NCBI RefSeq assembly: GCF_001270065.2
Contig: NZ_LFYT02000026.1
Coordinates: 1 to 64,000 of the forward strand
Direction of reading: 5' to 3'
DNA from: Limnohabitans planktonicus II-D5
GTDB lineage: Bacteria; Pseudomonadota; Gammaproteobacteria; Burkholderiales; Burkholderiaceae_C
Length of the DNA stretch: 64,000 bases
Shown here in pieces: positions 46,904 to 56,711 of the stretch. The number at the start of each line of letters is the position of its first letter. The first letter of the stretch is position 1. The notes beneath the pieces are model-generated. The model was not told the DNA's origin. It was given only the letters and a program-made list of their open reading frames with translations, and made no database searches. The translations under genes were made by a program, and so were the position numbers.

Positions 46904-49759
46904 ATGAAACAGGCCCCCGCCAAAACCACCTTGCCCGCCAAATCGGGCACCAGTGCCCCCAACAAAAGCGAAAAACGCGACAGCGAGAGGCCCCTGGTTG
47001 AAGACATCCGCTTGCTGGGCCGCATTTTGGGCGATGTGATCCGAGTGCAAGAAGGCCCCGAGGCTTATGAGTTGGTCGAACAAATCCGCAAGCTCTCGGT
47101 GGCCTTCAGACGTGACGCCGATCACGAGGCCGACAAGGCCCTGAAAAAACTGCTCAAAAGCCTGCCGGGCGACCGCGCCGTGAGTGTGATCCGCGCCTTC
47201 ACCTATTTCAGCCACTTAGCCAACCTGGCCGAAGACCGGCACCACATCCGCCGCCGCGCCATCCACGAGCGGGCGGGCCACACCCAAGAAGGCAGCATCG
47301 ACGTGGCGCTGCAGCGCCTGCGTTGGGCGGGCATCACGCCCAAAAGCATCTCGGACATGCTGGCCACCAGCTATGTCTCGCCCGTGCTCACGGCCCACCC
47401 GACAGAAGTGCAGCGCCAAAGCATTCTGGATGCCGAGCGCGACATCGCCCACCTGCTGACCGAACGCGACGCCATCAAGGCCCGCGCCGCCGTAGTCAAT
47501 GCCGCCAAGGACGCCTTGACGCCCAAAGAGCTGGCCGCCAACGAGCTGCAAATGCGCGCCCGCGTCATGCAGCTGTGGCAGACGCGACTGCTGCGCTTTA
47601 CCAAACTCACCGTGGCCGACGAGATTGAAAACGCGCTGAGTTATTACGAAGCCACTTTCTTGCGCGAGATCCCCAAGCTCTATGCCGAACTGGAACAAGC
47701 CCTGCCTGGCCAGCCGATTGCCAGCTTTTTGCGCATGGGCCAGTGGATCGGCGGCGACCGCGACGGCAACCCCAACGTGACCGCGCAAACGCTCGAACAC
47801 GCACTGACGCGCCAAAGCGATGTGGCCCTGCGCCACTACCTGACCGAAGTGCATTTTTTGGGCAGCGAACTGTCGCTGTCGGCCATGCTGGTGCCCTTTG
47901 GCCCCGAAATGCAGGCCCTGGCCGCGAAGTCCCCCGACACCAACGAACACCGCCAGGACGAGCCCTACCGCCGGGCGCTCACGGGCATGTATGCCCGTCT
48001 GGCCGCCACCCTGAAAAAACTGACCGGTGGCGACGCCGCCCGCCACGCCGTGGCCCCGCAAAACCCCTATGCCAGCGCCGAAGCCTTTTTGGCGGACCTG
48101 CGCGTGATTGAGGCTTCGCTGTGCAGCCACCATGCCCAAGCGCTGGCCGCCCAGCGCCTGCACCCGCTGATCCGCGCAGTCGAGGTGTTTGGCTTCCATC
48201 TGGCCACGGTGGACCTGCGCCAAAGCTCGGACAAACACGAAGACGTGGTGGCCGAACTGCTGACCGCAGCTCGCGTGGAAAAGAACTACAGCCAGCTCGA
48301 CGAACACGCCAAGCAAGCGCTGCTGCTGGGCCTGCTCAACGACGCCCGCCCACTGCGCGTGCCCGGCGCCGACTACAGCGCACAGGCTGTGTCGGAGCTG
48401 GCCATTTTCGAGATGGCCCGCCGCATGTTGGCCAGTTTTGGCCCACAAGCCATCCGCCACTACATCATCAGCCACACCGAAACCGTGAGCGACTTGCTCG
48501 AAGTCCTGCTGCTGCAAAAAGAAACTGGCCTGATGCACGGCACGCTGGACGGCCAAGCGCTCAACGACCTGATCGTGGTGCCCCTGTTCGAGACCATCGA
48601 AGACCTGCGCAACGCCGCGCCCATCATGCGCGACTTCTATGCCCTACCCGGGGTGGCTGCGCTGATCGCACGTTCGGGTGGCGAGCAAGACATCATGCTG
48701 GGCTATTCAGACAGCAACAAGGACGGTGGCATCTTCACCAGCAACTGGGAGCTGTACCGCGCCGAAATCGCGCTGGTCGAGCTGTTTGACAAACTCGAAC
48801 GCAGCCACGGCATCACCTTGCGCATGTTCCACGGCCGGGGCGGCACCGTGGGCCGGGGCGGCGGCCCCAGCTACCAGGCCATCCTGGCTCAGCCGCCGGG
48901 CACCGTGCGTGGCCAGATCCGCCTGACCGAGCAAGGCGAAGTCATTGGTGCCAAATTCGCCAACCCCGAAATCGGCCGCCGCAACCTGGAAACCCTGGTC
49001 GCCGCCACACTCGAAGCCACGCTGCTGCAACCCACCAAGCCCGCGACAAGGGCATTTCTGGACGCGGCCGCAGAGCTGTCAGAAGCCAGCATGGACGCCT
49101 ACCGCGCCTTGGTTTACGAGACTCCCGGTTTTTCCGACTACTTTTTTGGTGCCACGCCGCTCAAAGAGCTGGCCCAGCTGAACATCGGATCACGTCCCGC
49201 TTCGCGCAAAGCACTTGAAAAAATCGAAGACCTGCGCGCCATCCCCTGGGGCTTCAGCTGGGGCCAATGCCGCCTGACCCTGCCCGGCTGGCTGGGCTTT
49301 GGCTCGGCGGTGCAAACCTTCCTGGACAAGCCCGACCCGGCCGAGCGCAAAGCCGCGCTGGCCTTGCTGCAAAAGATGTACCGCCAATGGCCGTTTTTCC
49401 GCACCCTGCTGTCCAACATGGACATGGTGCTGGCCAAAAGCGACCTGGCCCTGGCCTCAAGGTATGCCGAACTGGTGGGCGACGCCCGACTGCGCAAAAA
49501 GATTTTTACCGCCATTGAGGCGGAATGGCACCGCACCGCCGATGCGCTGACCCAGATCACCGGTGAAAAAAACCGACTGGAAAGCAACCCCGCTCTGGCC
49601 CGCTCGATCCGCCACCGTTTCCCCTACATCGACCCGCTGCACCACCTGCAAGTCGAGCTGATCCGCCGCTACCGGGCAGGCTTGGCCGACGAACGCGTGC
49701 AGCGCGGGATTCACATCAGCATCAACGGCATTGCGGCGGGGCTGCGCAACACGGGTTGA
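46904..49759 (+). CDS. ppc: Phosphoenolpyruvate carboxylase
   Basis: Replenishes oxaloacetate from PEP and bicarbonate. 951 residues. Catalytic signatures [13 protein letters not shown] near residue 165, [10 protein letters not shown] near 600 and [19 protein letters not shown] near 645; C-terminus ends [13 protein letters not shown] chose ATG 46904 ([15 protein letters not shown]); an ATG at 46826 would add a basic low-complexity leader and cannot be excluded. Single-gene unit, divergent from hemC. Confidence 0.95.
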   Translation: MKQAPAKTTLPAKSGTSAPNKSEKRDSERPLVEDIRLLGRILGDVIRVQEGPEAYELVEQIRKLSVAFRRDADHEADKALKKLLKSLPGDRAVSVIRAFTYFSHLANLAEDRHHIRRRAIHERAGHTQEGSIDVALQRLRWAGITPKSISDMLATSYVSPVLTAHPTEVQRQSILDAERDIAHLLTERDAIKARAAVVNAAKDALTPKELAANELQMRARVMQLWQTRLLRFTKLTVADEIENALSYYEATFLREIPKLYAELEQALPGQPIASFLRMGQWIGGDRDGNPNVTAQTLEHALTRQSDVALRHYLTEVHFLGSELSLSAMLVPFGPEMQALAAKSPDTNEHRQDEPYRRALTGMYARLAATLKKLTGGDAARHAVAPQNPYASAEAFLADLRVIEASLCSHHAQALAAQRLHPLIRAVEVFGFHLATVDLRQSSDKHEDVVAELLTAARVEKNYSQLDEHAKQALLLGLLNDARPLRVPGADYSAQAVSELAIFEMARRMLASFGPQAIRHYIISHTETVSDLLEVLLLQKETGLMHGTLDGQALNDLIVVPLFETIEDLRNAAPIMRDFYALPGVAALIARSGGEQDIMLGYSDSNKDGGIFTSNWELYRAEIALVELFDKLERSHGITLRMFHGRGGTVGRGGGPSYQAILAQPPGTVRGQIRLTEQGEVIGAKFANPEIGRRNLETLVAATLEATLLQPTKPATRAFLDAAAELSEASMDAYRALVYETPGFSDYFFGATPLKELAQLNIGSRPASRKALEKIEDLRAIPWGFSWGQCRLTLPGWLGFGSAVQTFLDKPDPAERKAALALLQKMYRQWPFFRTLLSNMDMVLAKSDLALASRYAELVGDARLRKKIFTAIEAEWHRTADALTQITGEKNRLESNPALARSIRHRFPYIDPLHHLQVELIRRYRAGLADERVQRGIHISINGIAAGLRNTG

Positions 49760-50113
49760 ACAGCACCGCCCCACAAACGCCTACTCATCTCTAGATTCGA
49801 CCCCATGAAGTCTGGGTGGTGTACTGCACGTTGAGTGGGTTTTGTGGGCGCTTACCAGCCCAGCGAAAAGCCTGTGGTCCACAAGCGTCTTATCGCCAGC
49901 AGGGCTGGCTCCCACGAGGTGCTGGTTTGAAGTCACCGCTGGAGACTTCAGCGGGCCGGATCAATCAGATGGGGGATGCACACCATTTTGGTGAGTGGTG
50001 CGTCAGTTCGCTTGCGAACTGAATAAACAACGTCTCTGTTGCACAGTCAGATTTTGTCAATCACATGAAATGAACATGTCTAAGCCATGGAACCCTGACA
50101 AGAGGGTGATCTT
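49760..50113. other. Intergenic region ppc-asmA with repeat fragments
   Basis: No gene seen. Contains a single Pseudomonas-like REP (49891-49916), a fragment of the 53-bp repeat (49950-49972, CTTCAGCGGGCCGGATCAAT) and a small hairpin CAGTTCG/CGAACTG (50004-50021) with no U-run. Confidence 0.6.
49891..49916 (-). repeat. REP of a second type (GTGGGAG-headed)
   Basis: On the minus strand: CGTGGGAGCCAGCCCTG then CTGGCGATA. Head GTGGGAG and hairpin GCCAGC/GCTGGC resemble REPs of fluorescent pseudomonads, not the GTAGGTCGG family seen elsewhere here. A partial relative (ATCGCCAGCAGGGCTG) is at 52586-52601 beside the LysR stop. Confidence 0.6.
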
Positions 50114-52165
50114 GTGCTGCAGTGCACACAGTTTTCTTGTCGCGCAACATGGGGTTTTGGCTTGATCAAGCCTTGGCATTGGGTTCCTGCGGGTTTGGTG
50201 CTGATCCTGGGCGTGGGCTTGGCCGTGGGTGAGTCGATGGGCTGGCCTTTTCTGGCAGGGCCATTGCAAAGTCAGTTGCAACAAAAGCTCGGGCGCGATG
50301 TGCGCCTGAGTGCGGCCAATGACAAAGGCCAGGCAACGGCTTCACTGCACTTTTGGGGCGGCATCCGCTTGCAAAGTCGTTTCCTGGAAATAGGCGCACC
50401 GGCCTGGAGTCGTGCGCCGTATTTTCTGTCGGCACAAGACCTTGATTTGCACCTGCGCTACAGCGATGTGTGGCGTGCATGGCAGGGTCATCAACTGCTT
50501 GTGCAGAGCTTGGCTGCCCGGCAGCTCACGGTTTATCTGGAGCGTACTGCCGATGGTCAAGCCAGCTGGCAAATGGCCAAGAGTGGCGCGGCCCCCAAGC
50601 CGCCACGCATTCAAAACATCGATCTGCCCGCTGGCACAGTGCATTTCAGCGATGCGCCCTTGGCCTTGAACTTTGAAGCCCAACTGAACCTGAGCAGCCC
50701 TGCAGGCTCGTCATCCGCCCCTCTGGTCTCACAAAACCGCGTTTTACGCAGTACCGCCCGTGGTCACTACCGGCAAAACGCATTCCAAATCACCTTGCAA
50801 TCCACCGGCGCACTGCCTTGGGAGGTGGACGCGGCTCAGGGAACGCCGGTGGCTGTCAAGCTGGCGGCCAGTTTGGGCCAAGCCAGCCTGAATTTTGAAG
50901 GCGCCGCTCGCGACTTTCTCCATCTCAATGGCCTGGACGGCACTTTCCAAGTGAAAGGTCCGTCGCTGGCAGTCATCGGTGAGCCCTTGGGCGTGACGCT
51001 GCCCACCACGCCGGCTTTCAACGCCAGTGGTCAGGTGCAGCGCAGCAGTGATCGCTGGGCCGTGGCTTTGCACAAAGCCCGCGTGGGCAGCAGCCAATTC
51101 AGCGGTGACTTTGTGTTCGATAAAGCGACCACACCGCCTCGGCTGCGCGGACAGCTGAACGGCACACGCTTGAAACTGGAGGATCTGGCACCGGCCGTAG
51201 GCGCGCCCCAGGCATCCAACACCAGCGCATCTCGAGCCAAGGTCCTGCCTTCCCGGCCCTTTGATCTGGCCTCTTTACGCGCCATGGATGCCGATCTGCA
51301 CATCGCCTTTCAGCAAGTCGATCCCCCCACCCAGTGGCTCGAACCCCTGCGTCCTTTCAAGACGCATTTGACGCTGTTCAACGGCGTGCTCACGCTGTCC
51401 AGCATTGAGGCCCGAACGGCCCAGGGCCATCTGGCTGGCACTCTGTCGCTCAACGGCCAGCGAAACACTGCGAACTGGGTGGCTGCCCTGAATTGGGACG
51501 GCGTGCAACTGCAGCGCTGGATTCACCAAAAGCGCCCCGCAGGTCGGCCACCTTATGTGTCTGGTCTGCTCAAGGGTCACGCCAAGGTGCAAGGCCAAGG
51601 CCGTTCCACCGCTGAAATCCTGGCCACTTTGGAGGGCGATATCCATGCCAATGTGGTGGGTGGCACGGTGTCGCATCTGCTGGTGGAGATGGCGGGACTG
51701 GATGTGGCCGAATCTCTGGGCGTGTATCTCCAAGGCGATGACTCCTTGAAACTGGACTGCGCTCTGGCAGACCTGCGTGTGTCGGCTGGCACTCTGCGCC
51801 TGCGTTTGTGGGTGCTTGACACCTCTGACTCGACACTCTGGGCAGAAGGCAGCCTATCCCTTGCCACAGAAAAGCTGGACTTGCGTGCCATGGTGGCGCC
51901 CAAGGATTTCAGTGTGTTGACGCTGCGCGCGCCTGTGCTCATCCAGGGCAGTTTTTCCCATCCTTTGGTGACGGTGGAAAATGGCCCCTTGGGCATGAAG
52001 CTGGGTTTAGCGCTGCTGCTGGGACTGGTGAACCCGCTGACATCTGTGCTGCCCTTGGTGGATGCGGGTAACGCACAAGAGGCCGAAGCCAAAGCCGCCG
52101 CATGCAAAGCGCGCATGCACAAAAAACCGCAAGCTGCCCAGCCAACTGGAACACGCAAACCTTAA
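50114..52165 (+). CDS. AsmA-family envelope protein
   Basis: 683 residues. One N-terminal membrane helix (WVPAGLVLILGVGLAVG, about 23-39) then a long beta-rich periplasmic region; GNxxxSL-type repeats and the C-terminal portion (GSLSLATEKLDLRAMVAPKDFS near 575) fit AsmA/TamB-like bridge proteins involved in outer-membrane lipid traffic and assembly. The start is taken as GTG 50114 with GAGGGTG upstream; not certain. Ends head-to-head with a decayed DUF6429 gene whose TAA overlaps its own. Confidence 0.8.
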   Translation: MLQCTQFSCRATWGFGLIKPWHWVPAGLVLILGVGLAVGESMGWPFLAGPLQSQLQQKLGRDVRLSAANDKGQATASLHFWGGIRLQSRFLEIGAPAWSRAPYFLSAQDLDLHLRYSDVWRAWQGHQLLVQSLAARQLTVYLERTADGQASWQMAKSGAAPKPPRIQNIDLPAGTVHFSDAPLALNFEAQLNLSSPAGSSSAPLVSQNRVLRSTARGHYRQNAFQITLQSTGALPWEVDAAQGTPVAVKLAASLGQASLNFEGAARDFLHLNGLDGTFQVKGPSLAVIGEPLGVTLPTTPAFNASGQVQRSSDRWAVALHKARVGSSQFSGDFVFDKATTPPRLRGQLNGTRLKLEDLAPAVGAPQASNTSASRAKVLPSRPFDLASLRAMDADLHIAFQQVDPPTQWLEPLRPFKTHLTLFNGVLTLSSIEARTAQGHLAGTLSLNGQRNTANWVAALNWDGVQLQRWIHQKRPAGRPPYVSGLLKGHAKVQGQGRSTAEILATLEGDIHANVVGGTVSHLLVEMAGLDVAESLGVYLQGDDSLKLDCALADLRVSAGTLRLRLWVLDTSDSTLWAEGSLSLATEKLDLRAMVAPKDFSVLTLRAPVLIQGSFSHPLVTVENGPLGMKLGLALLLGLVNPLTSVLPLVDAGNAQEAEAKAAACKARMHKKPQAAQPTGTRKP

Positions 52166-52358
52166 GGTTTTGGTGCGCCGAAAAGTGCCTCAAACTGCCG
52201 ACCCGACGCCTGCAAACCTTCTTCTGTGCAGACCACCGATTTTTGCTTACCCTCAGGGTTGCTGATGCAGCCCTTGGCGTGCACGCGTTCCATCACGTCC
52301 CAGTCAAAACTTTTTCAGGCACGGTTGCCCTCGTGCAGGCCCCGCTGCAACAGCTGCT
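52162..52358 (-). pseudogene. Decayed DUF6429-type gene, 3' part
   Basis: Minus-strand reading gives ...LHEGNRA-stop-KSFDWDVMERVHAKG then CISNPEGKQKSVVCTEEGL and ...FEALFGAPKP-stop. This matches the pattern I remember for DUF6429 proteins (xNRAWKGFDWDxxxRLHxKGxIxxPxxKAKSVVxTEEG), whose function is unknown. An in-frame TGA at 52317-52315 stands where the family has the Trp of RAWK. The N-terminal part is gone, replaced by the 53-bp repeat and REP DNA beginning about 52358. A 43-residue remnant from ATG 52293 could still be made. Confidence 0.65.
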
Positions 52359-52410
52359 GATCCGGCACGCTGAAGTTTGAAATGGGTGAGACATGTCATC
52401 TCGCAGGTCG
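52358..52410 (-). repeat. 53-bp repeat, copy 2
   Basis: Reverse complement of 42573-42626 with a few mismatches, fused at one end to a REP and at the other to the truncated DUF6429 gene. Confidence 0.8.
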
Positions 52411-52478
52411 CCACTCGAAGAGTCCGCCATGATGGGTTTGGGCATAAGCCATGTCGGGGTCTTCGACCGCCGACCCAC
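52403..52478. repeat. Diverged REP pair upstream of the LysR stop
   Basis: GCAGGTCGCCACTCGA then AGTCCGCC (52403-52428) and GTCGGGGTCTTCGACC then GCCGACCCAC (52453-52478). With the flanking DNA this is all I see in 52166-52602 apart from the pseudogene. Confidence 0.7.
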
Positions 52479-52602
52479 AACATCTTTGAGCATTGAAGAC
52501 TTCACAGGCTGGATCAATCAAAGCAGCGACTGTTTTTATAGGGGTTTGCCCTGTCAGCGGTCTCTCGCACACCACCACCTCAGCCATCGCCAGCAGGGCT
52601 GT

Positions 52603-53586
52603 CTACCGGAAAACAGGTGGCTCACGGTCTTCCAGAGCGGGTTGAGCTTCTTGCATCTGCTGGGCCACAAATCGTCGAAACACAGCCATCATGGGTGCCT
52701 CGGTGCGACCGGCCAGGGTCACCAGAGCCAGTCGAGCTGCGCCGACAAAGGCCGGGCTCAGTGGCATTTCGACCAGTTCGCCACTTTTCAAGCCGTGTTG
52801 CGCCGCCGCGATGATGCCCAGGTAAACGGCATCGGTGTGGCGCACGGTGTCCATCAGGCTGGCAATTTCCTCGCAGCGCAGCGTGGTCATGTGCTGCGGG
52901 TCGGCGGCCGCCCCGTAATGGGCCACAAGAATCCGCGCCACTTCGTCCGACAAGGGGGTGGAGGCAATGGGGTAAGCCAGCAGGGCTTCGAAAGGCATGG
53001 CCTGGCTCATGGCCCCCGTATCGCCGTGCTGCTCGGCTTCGCTCAAAGCACGCAGCAGCGGATGGCCCTTGCGACAGACAAATCCCGCGCGCAAATCGGC
53101 CATGACTTCGATCTGCAAATCGGCGGCAGGTGCCACACGGCGCACATCCACCACCAGGGCATCGAGTTCACGCTCTCGCAGTTGCTGCAACTGCAATTCG
53201 GTCGCGCCGCGCCCAATGGACACCTGCACGCCGGGGTGGTGCAGAGCCACATGGCGCAGCCAAGGGGTCATGAGCAAAGCGCCCGGCCCTGAGCCCAGAC
53301 CCACCCTGAGGTTGCCCAGCCCCCCTTGTTGCAGCAAGGCAGCCCCCTGCTTGAGTTCGGCCGCTTCGTGCACGATGCGCCGCGCCCGCTCCAGCACCGT
53401 GAGGCCCAGGGGCGTGAGCTCGTTTTTCTTGCCAATGCGGTCCACCAAAGGTCCGCCCAGCTCGTCTTCAAGCACCTGGATGCTGCGGCTCAGGGCCGAC
53501 TGCGTGATGTGCAGCTTTTCAGCGGCACGGCTGAAGGACCCGGTTTCGGCCAAGGCCAGCCAGTGGGACAGGTGCTTGAGGTTCAT
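52603..53586 (-). CDS. LysR-type transcriptional regulator
   Basis: 327 residues: N-terminal winged HTH (LNWLAL-like start, SFSRAAEKLHITQSALSRSIQVLEDELGG at about 17-45) and a C-terminal effector-binding domain. It is divergent from the Bug-type binding-protein gene, with a 121-bp shared intergenic region that holds a T-N11-A palindrome, so it most likely controls that operon. The inducer is unknown but may be the substrate of the operon. Confidence 0.9.
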   Translation of the reverse strand: MNLKHLSHWLALAETGSFSRAAEKLHITQSALSRSIQVLEDELGGPLVDRIGKKNELTPLGLTVLERARRIVHEAAELKQGAALLQQGGLGNLRVGLGSGPGALLMTPWLRHVALHHPGVQVSIGRGATELQLQQLRERELDALVVDVRRVAPAADLQIEVMADLRAGFVCRKGHPLLRALSEAEQHGDTGAMSQAMPFEALLAYPIASTPLSDEVARILVAHYGAAADPQHMTTLRCEEIASLMDTVRHTDAVYLGIIAAAQHGLKSGELVEMPLSPAFVGAARLALVTLAGRTEAPMMAVFRRFVAQQMQEAQPALEDREPPVFR

Positions 53587-53589
53587 ATA

Positions 53590-53606
53590 TTCATTTTAAG
53601 AATGAA
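53590..53606. promoter_or_regulatory. Candidate LysR operator
   Basis: TTCATT-TTAAG-AATGAA: perfect inverted repeat with T-N11-A form, 3 bp in front of the LysR start and in the divergent promoter region. Confidence 0.55.
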
Positions 53607-53624
53607 AATTAGAAAAATAAGTCA

Positions 53625-53654
53625 TTGGACACATGAATTTGAGCTTCCTACGAT
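53625..53654 (+). promoter_or_regulatory. Candidate promoter of the Bug/M20 operon
   Basis: TTGGAC (53625-53630) and TACGAT (53649-53654), spacing 18 bp, about 53 nt before the ATG. Confidence 0.4.
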
Positions 53655-53707
53655 CCGCTTGTGGCTTTTGAACCACCCACCCATTCAAACATTCAATCGG
53701 AGACACC

Positions 53708-54685
53708 ATGAACCTCAAAACCCTCTTGTGCAGCCTGGTTGTAGCCTCCAGCGCTTGTGGCGCTGCCTGGGCGCAAACCTACCCGGCCAAACCCGTCAGC
53801 CTGATCGTGCCCTACCCCGCTGGTGGGCCCTCGGACTTTTTTGCCCGCAAGGTGCAGCCCGACGCAGCGGCCAAACTCGGCCAGCCCATGATCATCGAGA
53901 ACATTGGCGGTGCCGGTGGTGCGATCGGCATGAGCAAACTGGTCAACGCACCCGCCGACGGCTACACCCTGAGCTTGGGCAGCCCGATGGAACTGGTGCT
54001 GACCCCCATGGCCATTCAGGGCGTGAAGTACAAACCCGAAGACTTCAAACTGGTGGCCCAATTTGCGACCACCACGACCATCTTGGCCGTGCGCAACTCA
54101 CTCAACGTCAAAACCGTGGATGAACTGCTGGCTCTGGCCCGCAAAAATTCGGACAAGCCGCTGAGTTACGGCAGCGTGGGCCCCGGCTCGCTGTACCACC
54201 TGGTGGGCGAAAAATTCTCCCAACTGACCCAGGTGAAGATGCTGCATGTGCCCTACAAAGGCATTGCGCCCCTGCTCACCGATTTGATGGGCGGGCAAAT
54301 CGACATGGCTTTCTTGCCCATGGCAGGCTCGATTCCCCAAACCCTCATCGACGGAAAAATCCAGGGACTGGCTGTCACGGCCAAAACGCCACACGCGCTG
54401 TTCAAGCAATTTCCCGCCATGGCCACCATGAAGGGACTGGAAGGCATGGACTTTGACCTCTGGGCCGGTGTGCAAGTGCACAAAAACACCCCGGACGCTG
54501 TGGTCAACACCCTGAACAAGGCCTTTTATGCGGCCGCTGAAGTGCCCGAAACCCGCAAGGCCCTGGAAGGCAGCGGGAACGTGGTGTTGCCTTCGCGCAC
54601 GCCCGCCGAGCTGGCCCGCATTTACCTTGGGGACATCGAGCGCTACCGCGCCATTGCCAAATCGATTAATCTGCAAGCCCAGTAA
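53708..54685 (+). CDS. Bug/TctC family tripartite tricarboxylate transporter substrate-binding protein
   Basis: 325 residues. Signal peptide ending near residue 23 (SACGAAWAQ), then YPAKPVSLIVPYPAGGPSDFFAR, the ligand-loop signature of Bug proteins, and GGAGGAIGMSKLVNAPADGYT. These periplasmic proteins bind carboxylates, amino acids or nicotinate-like compounds. No TctA/TctB membrane genes lie nearby, which is common for Bug proteins. Followed after 22 nt by an M20 amidohydrolase, suggesting capture and hydrolysis of an N-acyl compound. Confidence 0.9.
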   Translation: MNLKTLLCSLVVASSACGAAWAQTYPAKPVSLIVPYPAGGPSDFFARKVQPDAAAKLGQPMIIENIGGAGGAIGMSKLVNAPADGYTLSLGSPMELVLTPMAIQGVKYKPEDFKLVAQFATTTTILAVRNSLNVKTVDELLALARKNSDKPLSYGSVGPGSLYHLVGEKFSQLTQVKMLHVPYKGIAPLLTDLMGGQIDMAFLPMAGSIPQTLIDGKIQGLAVTAKTPHALFKQFPAMATMKGLEGMDFDLWAGVQVHKNTPDAVVNTLNKAFYAAAEVPETRKALEGSGNVVLPSRTPAELARIYLGDIERYRAIAKSINLQAQ

Positions 54686-54707
54686 TCCACCCCCAAAGAG
54701 GCCCTTC

Positions 54708-55919
54708 ATGAACGCACCCAGTGAAGCTTTTCTGCACGACAAACTGCACGCCCTGCATGCCCAGGCGGATGAATTCATCGCGGTGCGCCGCGACATCCAC
54801 AAGCACCCGGAGATGGGCTACAAGGAATACCGCACCAGCGATCTGGTAGCCGAGCAACTGAGCGCCTGGGGCTACCAGGTCACGCGCGGACTGGGCGGCA
54901 CGGGCCTGGTGGGCCAGATCAAAAAGGGCACGGGCAGCAAAAGCATCGGTATCCGTGCCGACATGGACGCCCTGCCGATTGACGAAGCCACCGGCCTGCC
55001 TTACGCCAGTTGCAACGTGGGCATCATGCACGCCTGCGGCCACGACGGGCACACCGCCATGCTGCTGGCAGCGGCCAAGCACATCGCGCAAAAAGGCGCG
55101 TTCTCGGGCACCGTCAACCTGATTTTCCAGCCCGCCGAAGAAGGCCTGGGTGGTGCCAAGAAGATGATGGAAGACGGCCTGTTCAAGCAGTTCCCCTGTG
55201 ACGCCATCTTTGCCATGCACAACATGCCCAGCCACCCGCAAGGCCACCTGGTCTTGCGTGACGGCTCGGCCATGGCGTCCTCTGACAACGTCACCATCAC
55301 CTTGCATGGCAAGGGCGGGCACGGTGCCATGCCGCATGTGGCCGCCGACCCGGTGGTGGCCGGATCGGCCATCGTCATGGGGCTGCAAAGCATCGTGGCC
55401 CGCAATGTCGACCCGCAGCAGATGGCGATCATCACGGTGGGCGCGTTCAACGCCGGGGTGGCCAACAACGTGATTCCGCAAACCGCCACGCTCAAACTGA
55501 GCGTGCGCTCGCTGGACCGCGATGTGCGCATCCTGCTCGAAAAGCGCATCACCGAACTGGTCCATGCCCAAGCCCAAAGCTATGGTGTCACGGCAGACAT
55601 CGACTACCAACGCGGCTACCCGGTCTTGGTCAATCACCTGGCTGAAACCGATTTTGCCCGCGATGTGGCCGAAGAGCTGGTGGGGGCTGACAAAGTGGTG
55701 CGCCAGGGCCGCGCCCTGAATGGCAGCGAAGACTTCGCTTTCATGCTCGAAGAAGTGCCTGGCAGCTACCTGCTGATTGGCAATGGCGATGGCTCAGGGG
55801 ACGGCCACGGGGCTTGCATGGTGCACAACCCGGGCTACGACTTCAACGACAAGAACGTGGCTGTGGGCTCGGCCTACTGGTCATTGCTGGTCGAACGCTT
55901 CTTGCCAGTGGCAGCGTGA
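54708..55919 (+). CDS. M20 family amidohydrolase (hippurate hydrolase/N-acyl-amino-acid hydrolase type)
   Basis: 403 residues. RRDIHKHPEMGYKE near 28, GIRADMDALPI near 85, metal-binding MHACGHDGHTAMLLAAA near 105 and FQPAEEGLGGA near 140 are the signatures of the HipO/AbgA/IAA-amidohydrolase group. Likely splits an N-acylated amino acid in the cytoplasm. ATG 54708 was chosen; a longer frame from 54528 lies inside the previous gene. Co-transcribed with the Bug protein. Confidence 0.92.
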   Translation: MNAPSEAFLHDKLHALHAQADEFIAVRRDIHKHPEMGYKEYRTSDLVAEQLSAWGYQVTRGLGGTGLVGQIKKGTGSKSIGIRADMDALPIDEATGLPYASCNVGIMHACGHDGHTAMLLAAAKHIAQKGAFSGTVNLIFQPAEEGLGGAKKMMEDGLFKQFPCDAIFAMHNMPSHPQGHLVLRDGSAMASSDNVTITLHGKGGHGAMPHVAADPVVAGSAIVMGLQSIVARNVDPQQMAIITVGAFNAGVANNVIPQTATLKLSVRSLDRDVRILLEKRITELVHAQAQSYGVTADIDYQRGYPVLVNHLAETDFARDVAEELVGADKVVRQGRALNGSEDFAFMLEEVPGSYLLIGNGDGSGDGHGACMVHNPGYDFNDKNVAVGSAYWSLLVERFLPVAA

Positions 55920-56001
55920 AGGGCAGGTCTGGCCCCTGTGGCGGCCAAACCTGCGGGACTGGATCAGGCAAGTTCCCTCCGAGGTCTGAGACAATCGGGG
56001 G

Positions 56002-56670
56002 GTGAATATCTCTGAACTCATTCAAACCGTCCTGATCTACGCCCTGCCGGTGATCTTTGCGATCACCTTGCACGAGGCGGCGCATGGCTTTGTGGCGCAG
56101 CGCCTGGGCGACTCGACCGCCGCCATGCTGGGGCGCGTCACCCTCAATCCCCTGCCCCACATTGACCCTGTTGGCACCATCTTGATGCCACTGTTGCTGT
56201 ACTTCAGCACTGGCGGCGCTTTCCTGTTTGGTTATGCCAAACCCGTGCCGGTGCGCTTTGACCGCCTGCGTCACCCCAAACGCGACATGGTGTGGGTGGC
56301 ACTGGCCGGGCCTGCGTCCAATTTGCTGCAAGCCCTGTTGTGGGGTGTGCTGCTCTATGTGCTGGTGGGCAGCGGCGTCACCGAGCGCTTTTTTCTGGAG
56401 ATGTGCAAGGCCGGCATGCTCACCAATGTGGTCATGTTCGCTTTCAACCTGTTTCCACTGCCTCCGCTGGATGGGGGCCGCATTGTGGTCGGCCTGCTGC
56501 CGATGCGCCAGGCGCTGATGTTTTCCCGCATGGAGCCCTGGGGGTTTTTCATCGTGATGGCCCTGGTCATCACCGGCGTGGTCAGCAGTTTGTGGATGCA
56601 GCCTCTGATGGGTGTGACCTTTGATCTGATCAAGATGGTCCTCAGCCCCTTGTCATTCCTGGTCCCTTGA
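56002..56670 (+). CDS. Site-2-protease-like membrane metalloprotease (M50 family)
   Basis: 222 residues with about five to six membrane helices. Zinc motif HEAAH at 24-28 (ITLHEAAHGF) and the third ligand Asp in NLFPLPPLDGGR near 153. Compact S2P-type proteins without PDZ domain; substrate unknown. GTG 56002 is preceded by CGGGG. trpS follows after 41 nt. Confidence 0.88.
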   Translation: MNISELIQTVLIYALPVIFAITLHEAAHGFVAQRLGDSTAAMLGRVTLNPLPHIDPVGTILMPLLLYFSTGGAFLFGYAKPVPVRFDRLRHPKRDMVWVALAGPASNLLQALLWGVLLYVLVGSGVTERFFLEMCKAGMLTNVVMFAFNLFPLPPLDGGRIVVGLLPMRQALMFSRMEPWGFFIVMALVITGVVSSLWMQPLMGVTFDLIKMVLSPLSFLVP

Positions 56671-56711
56671 ACCAGTGCTTTTTTGATTTATCTTTCGCCC
56701 ACTCGATTCAC

